A stretch of 64,000 nt of DNA from Methylibium sp964616015 (GTDB taxonomy: Bacteria > Pseudomonadota > Gammaproteobacteria > Burkholderiales > Burkholderiaceae_C): positions 1 through 64,000 of the forward strand of contig CAZTTC010000001.1 of assembly GCA_964616015.1 (NCBI GenBank), in the 5' to 3' direction. The translations under genes and the position numbers were made by a program. Below the pieces are notes generated by a model that had not been told where the DNA came from, did no database searches, and saw only the letters and a list, made by a program, of their open reading frames with translations. Below are positions 61,683 through 64,000 of the stretch, in pieces. Position 1 is the stretch's first letter. Each line of letters starts with the position of its first letter.

Positions 61683-62924
61683 ATGGCCCTGACCGCAGTT
61701 CAGATCCGAAACGCAAAGCCAGAGGCGAAGCCCTATCGCATGTTCGATGGTGAAGGGCTGTATCTCGAGGTCACTCCGACAGGTGGTCGGCTGTGGCGCC
61801 TCAAGTACCGCTTCGGTGGCAAGGAGAAGCGACTCGCGATCGGTCAGTACCCAGCCCTGTCGCTGGCCGATGCGAGGCAACGCGCGCAGGAAGCCCGTCG
61901 CGGCTTGGTCGACGGCATCGATCCCGGCCTGGCCAAGCAAGCCGCCAAGGCTGCTCGAGCAGCGGGCGTGGCCAACGCCTTCGAGGCGCTCGCCCGCGAG
62001 TGGCACGCGACCAAGCGCGACAGCTGGTCAACGACGTACGCCGAGAAGGTGCTCCGTCGCCTTGAGCTCGATGTCTTTCCTTGGCTCGGCCGGCGGCCGA
62101 TCGCCGACATCGAGCCGCCCGAGCTGCTGGCCGTGTTGCGACGGAGCGAGAGCCGAGGAGCGCTAGAGACGACCAGGCGCAACCTCGAGGCGTGCAGTCA
62201 GATCTTCCGGTACGCGATCGCGACGGGCCGAGCGAAGTCCGATCCAACACGCGATCTCAAGGGCGCGCTCAAGACTCCGATCGCTACGCCGTTTGCTGCA
62301 ATCACCGACCCGGTGAGGCTGGGAGAACTGCTTCGCGCGATCGATGGCTACCAAGGCAGCGCCATCGTGCGCGCTGCGGTCAAGCTGACGCCACTGCTGC
62401 TGCTGCGACCGACCGAGCTGCGGGCCAGCCCGTGGGTCGACTTCGACCTGGACGAGGCCGTACTGCGTGTCGCGAGCCTACGAATGAAGCGTGGCCGTGC
62501 CGGGAAGCTGCACGGGCCACCACATCTGGTGCCGCTGCCGACGCAGGCGGTCGAGATCCTGCGAGACCTGCACGCGCTGACCGGGCACGGCACGCTTGCC
62601 TTCCCTGGCCAGCGGCACCGCGATCGACCAATCAGCGAGAACACGGTCAACGCCGCGCTGCGCGCGCTCGGCTACCCCGGGGACGTACAGACCGCGCACG
62701 GCTTTCGCGCCACGGCTCGGACGATGCTCGAGGAGCGGCTCGGCGTCGCGCCTGCCGTGATCGAGGCCCAGCTTGCGCACGATGTGCCCGACGCCCTCGG
62801 GCGTAGCTACAACCGCACCGAGTTCCTCGACCAGCGTCGACGAATGATGCAGGTGTGGGCCGACTACCTGGACCAGCTGCGCCAAGGCGCCAAGGTCGTG
62901 CCCTTTCCCGGGGCTGCTGCCTAA
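61683..62924 (+). CDS. P4-type tyrosine recombinase/integrase
   Basis: A protein of 413 residues. N-terminal DUF4102 arm-binding domain (MALTAVQIRNAKPEAKPYRMFDGEGLYLEV and LAIGQYPALSLADARQRAQEAR, about 1-90), SAM-like core-binding domain (about 100-190) and catalytic domain. The active site is complete: Arg242 in LLRPTELR, His339 and Arg342 in HGFRATARTML, His366 in LAHDVPD and nucleophile Tyr376 in GRSYNRTEF. It integrates and excises the element at the adjacent tRNA gene. The length is normal and no disruption is seen, so it could be active. Confidence 0.93.
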   Translation: MALTAVQIRNAKPEAKPYRMFDGEGLYLEVTPTGGRLWRLKYRFGGKEKRLAIGQYPALSLADARQRAQEARRGLVDGIDPGLAKQAAKAARAAGVANAFEALAREWHATKRDSWSTTYAEKVLRRLELDVFPWLGRRPIADIEPPELLAVLRRSESRGALETTRRNLEACSQIFRYAIATGRAKSDPTRDLKGALKTPIATPFAAITDPVRLGELLRAIDGYQGSAIVRAAVKLTPLLLLRPTELRASPWVDFDLDEAVLRVASLRMKRGRAGKLHGPPHLVPLPTQAVEILRDLHALTGHGTLAFPGQRHRDRPISENTVNAALRALGYPGDVQTAHGFRATARTMLEERLGVAPAVIEAQLAHDVPDALGRSYNRTEFLDQRRRMMQVWADYLDQLRQGAKVVPFPGAAA

Positions 62925-63040
62925 CGCAGCGTCATCAGCGAAGCATGGTCGGCCGCCTGGTGGTGGTGGCAGGGGGTTCCCTTCGCGCGCCGCGTCGATG
63001 GTCGCGCATCCGAATTTCGACTTTGCGTCGCTGATTCAGC

Positions 63041-63166
63041 GGGAACGGCGGGAACACCCTCCATGGAGTTGCTGGAAAGTCGTTGCGGCATGCGGACTTA
63101 GGCATGTCTGGCGACTGCAAACGCAGCGGGAACACGAACGGGAACAGCGGGAACATCAACGGGAAC
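63041..63166 (+). repeat. GGGAAC short tandem repeats
   Basis: Six copies of GGGAAC at 63041, 63050, 63128, 63140, 63149 and 63161, spaced 9 or 12 bp apart. The last four form two near-identical 21-bp units (GGGAACA, two variable bases, AACGGGAACA, then GC or AG). They could be iteron-like protein sites or a simple-sequence expansion. Confidence 0.6.
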
Positions 63167-63574
63167 AAGAGAGTGAGTTAGATGAGAGATCTCTTCTTCC
63201 CATAGCTCAGGCTTTGCGTCGTCCCTGCCCTCGTTGAGCAGCTGGCCTGGTCAGAGCTGGCAGAGGGGGGGGTGGTCGAATCTTTTGAAGGCGACCCCCG
63301 GAAACCGAACGCGTCGTCCTTTTTTTGCGCGCGCACATTTGGAGTGGGGGGGGGTAGCGAGGCGCCAGGCCAAGGGTTCGAGCTGGCCTCAGCGCAGCCA
63401 GGTCGCGGGCTTGAGCTGGCGTCGGTGCAGCGGGCCCGACAAACGCCGGGCGAAAGCATCGCCGCGCCCTTGGTGACCGTCTGGCGTCGCGCAACGACGA
63501 GTGCCACTGTTGGAATCGGCGCGACGAAAGATTCCCTCGGCGCCCCACCCCGCCGCCGCCGGCCAGTCGAGCTC

Positions 63575-63590
63575 GTCCAGACGTCTGGAC
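63575..63590. promoter_or_regulatory. Perfect 16-bp palindrome GTCCAGAC-GTCTGGAC
   Basis: An uninterrupted dyad about 45 bp upstream of the SOS-box promoter region. It looks like the operator of a dimeric repressor, but no regulator gene is visible in this part of the element. Confidence 0.45.
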
Positions 63591-63633
63591 TTCGTCGACG
63601 GGGCCTTAATGCCCGTTCCTGCTTGCCCTGATA

Positions 63634-63653
63634 TACTGTACGCACATACAGCT
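63634..63653 (+). promoter_or_regulatory. LexA-type SOS box overlapping a TATACT promoter
   Basis: CTGT-ACGCACAT-ACAG at 63636-63651 has the CTGT-N8-ACAG form of the proteobacterial LexA site, extended by TA before it. The -10-like TATACT (63632-63637) overlaps it, so LexA would block transcription of the gene at 63692. Confidence 0.75.
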
Positions 63654-63691
63654 TTCGCCCTCGACTGGCGGTGGGCGCTACGGAGGTTGCG

Positions 63692-63994
63692 ATGGCGAAC
63701 GGACACCAGATCGGGAAGAGCGACTTGCAGCGGCGTGACTACAGCTGGCGCGCTCAACCGCCCGACGACGCAAGGGTCAGGGGCTTCCCGGACGATGTGC
63801 TGCTCGATGCCGACGAAGGGTACGAGGTGCTTGACTTCATCAACCGCTTCCAGCGCGCGCACGATCGCAACGGTGAGCCGTTGACTCGAGACGACGCGCT
63901 TCGTGTCGAGCGGCTCCTGCAGCGCAAACCAGGCAACGTGCGCAGCCATCGCCGTGTGACTGAATGGGTGCTCGCGAACTGGTCGAACGGCTAG
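63692..63994 (+). CDS. Small unknown protein of the integrative element, SOS-box controlled
   Basis: A protein of 100 residues I do not recognise. It is polar and mostly helical, with DEGYEVLDFINRFQRAHDRNGEPLTRDDALRVERLLQRKPGNVRSHRRVTEWVLANWSNG making up the C-terminal 60 residues. No signal peptide or membrane segment. ATG 63692 is chosen because GGAGG lies five bases upstream; the frame is open seven codons further. The stop is 4 bp before the next GC-rich bases and the window ends 6 bp later, so co-transcribed partners may follow. A LexA-type box precedes it, suggesting DNA-damage induction with element excision or defence. Confidence 0.7.
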   Translation: MANGHQIGKSDLQRRDYSWRAQPPDDARVRGFPDDVLLDADEGYEVLDFINRFQRAHDRNGEPLTRDDALRVERLLQRKPGNVRSHRRVTEWVLANWSNG

Positions 63995-64000
63995 GCGGTA

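Larger units (their letters stand above)
62925..63691. other. Gene-poor stretch of the integrative element
   Basis: About 770 bp without a supportable gene. It holds GGGAAC repeats (63041-63166), homopolymer tracts of 8 G (63265-63272), 7 T (63320-63326) and 9 G (63346-63354), a 16-bp perfect palindrome (63575-63590) and a LexA-type box (63634-63653). Open frames on both strands here lack ribosome-binding sites and domain content. Confidence 0.5.
61519..64000 (+). mobile_element. Left end of a tRNA-Met-associated integrative element (continues past the window)
   Basis: A P4-type tyrosine integrase reads away from the 3' end of the tRNA gene, followed by a gene-poor, repeat-bearing stretch and a small SOS-box gene, all with lower GC than the chromosome to the left. 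The near junction is presumably in the tRNA 3' half. The far attachment site is not in the window, so size and cargo are unknown. Confidence 0.7.

Noticed and set aside
62998..63237. A 79-codon plus-strand frame across the GGGAAC repeats
   Set aside because: Its repetitive REHEREQREHQREQ part is a direct consequence of the DNA repeat. There is no ribosome-binding site or family.
63178..63645. A 155-codon minus-strand frame
   Set aside because: It crosses the three homopolymer tracts, starts inside the LexA-type box and has shadow-like Ser/Pro/Arg composition.

Overview
The window is one contiguous, GC-rich (mostly around 70% by eye) bacterial chromosome segment. Gene content points to a betaproteobacterium of the order Burkholderiales: DUF4148 exported proteins, a short H-NS-family protein, GspA/GspB type II secretion accessory proteins, an AcoR-type sigma-54 activator, CaiB/CitE/Liv catabolic clusters, and TACAAT-like promoters. 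No similarity search was run. Names rest on motifs, length and neighbourhood read from the sequence.

Layout. 1-7.4 kb is housekeeping and stress: the start of rplM running off the left edge, a GNAT acetyltransferase, a DUF2726 protein, the kinase SrkA, HtpG behind a clear heat-shock (sigma-32) promoter, a CPA2 antiporter and a YbdK-type ligase. 7.5-10.8 kb holds two paralogous DUF4148 secreted proteins, each preceded by the same 52-bp upstream module, beside a CopRS/CusRS-like two-component system. 10.9-17.7 kb holds an AcoR-type sigma-54 activator and a flavin monooxygenase with a good -24/-12 promoter and an upstream palindrome. Between these two lies a lower-GC, oppositely oriented two-gene cassette: a caspase-fold protease and an unknown 211-residue partner, the best candidate in the window for an undescribed (probably defence) system. 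17.8-24.6 kb carries FumC, GspA/GspB, an H-NS protein and a chemoreceptor. 24.6-28.3 kb is a large BTAD-AAA regulator divergent from a truncated haemoglobin, with a 9+9 inverted repeat between them.

28.5-34.3 kb is a tightly coupled periplasmic alcohol/aldehyde oxidation operon: 2Fe-2S and molybdopterin subunits, a PQQ dehydrogenase with the extra aspartate typical of lanthanide enzymes, a cytochrome c and a XoxJ-like binding protein. 34.5-43.1 kb is a catabolic uptake cluster: CaiB CoA-transferase, SDR, complete branched-chain-type ABC transporter, CitE-like lyase and LysR regulator. 43.4-51.2 kb carries a di-haem peroxidase, cupredoxin, cytochrome c, SCO and GGDEF-EAL operon behind a sigma-28-like promoter, divergent from a second chemoreceptor. 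51.4-61.4 kb is housekeeping again: GlmS, an AsnC/Lrp regulator, a DnaJ-domain protein, GlmU, two lipoproteins, and TtcA with FolB and a pteridine-reductase-like SDR.

61.4-64.0 kb starts a tRNA-Met-associated integrative element. A P4-type tyrosine integrase follows the tRNA, then a gene-poor stretch with short repeats and palindromes, then a small unknown gene behind a LexA-type (SOS) box. The element continues past the right edge, so its cargo and far attachment site are not visible.
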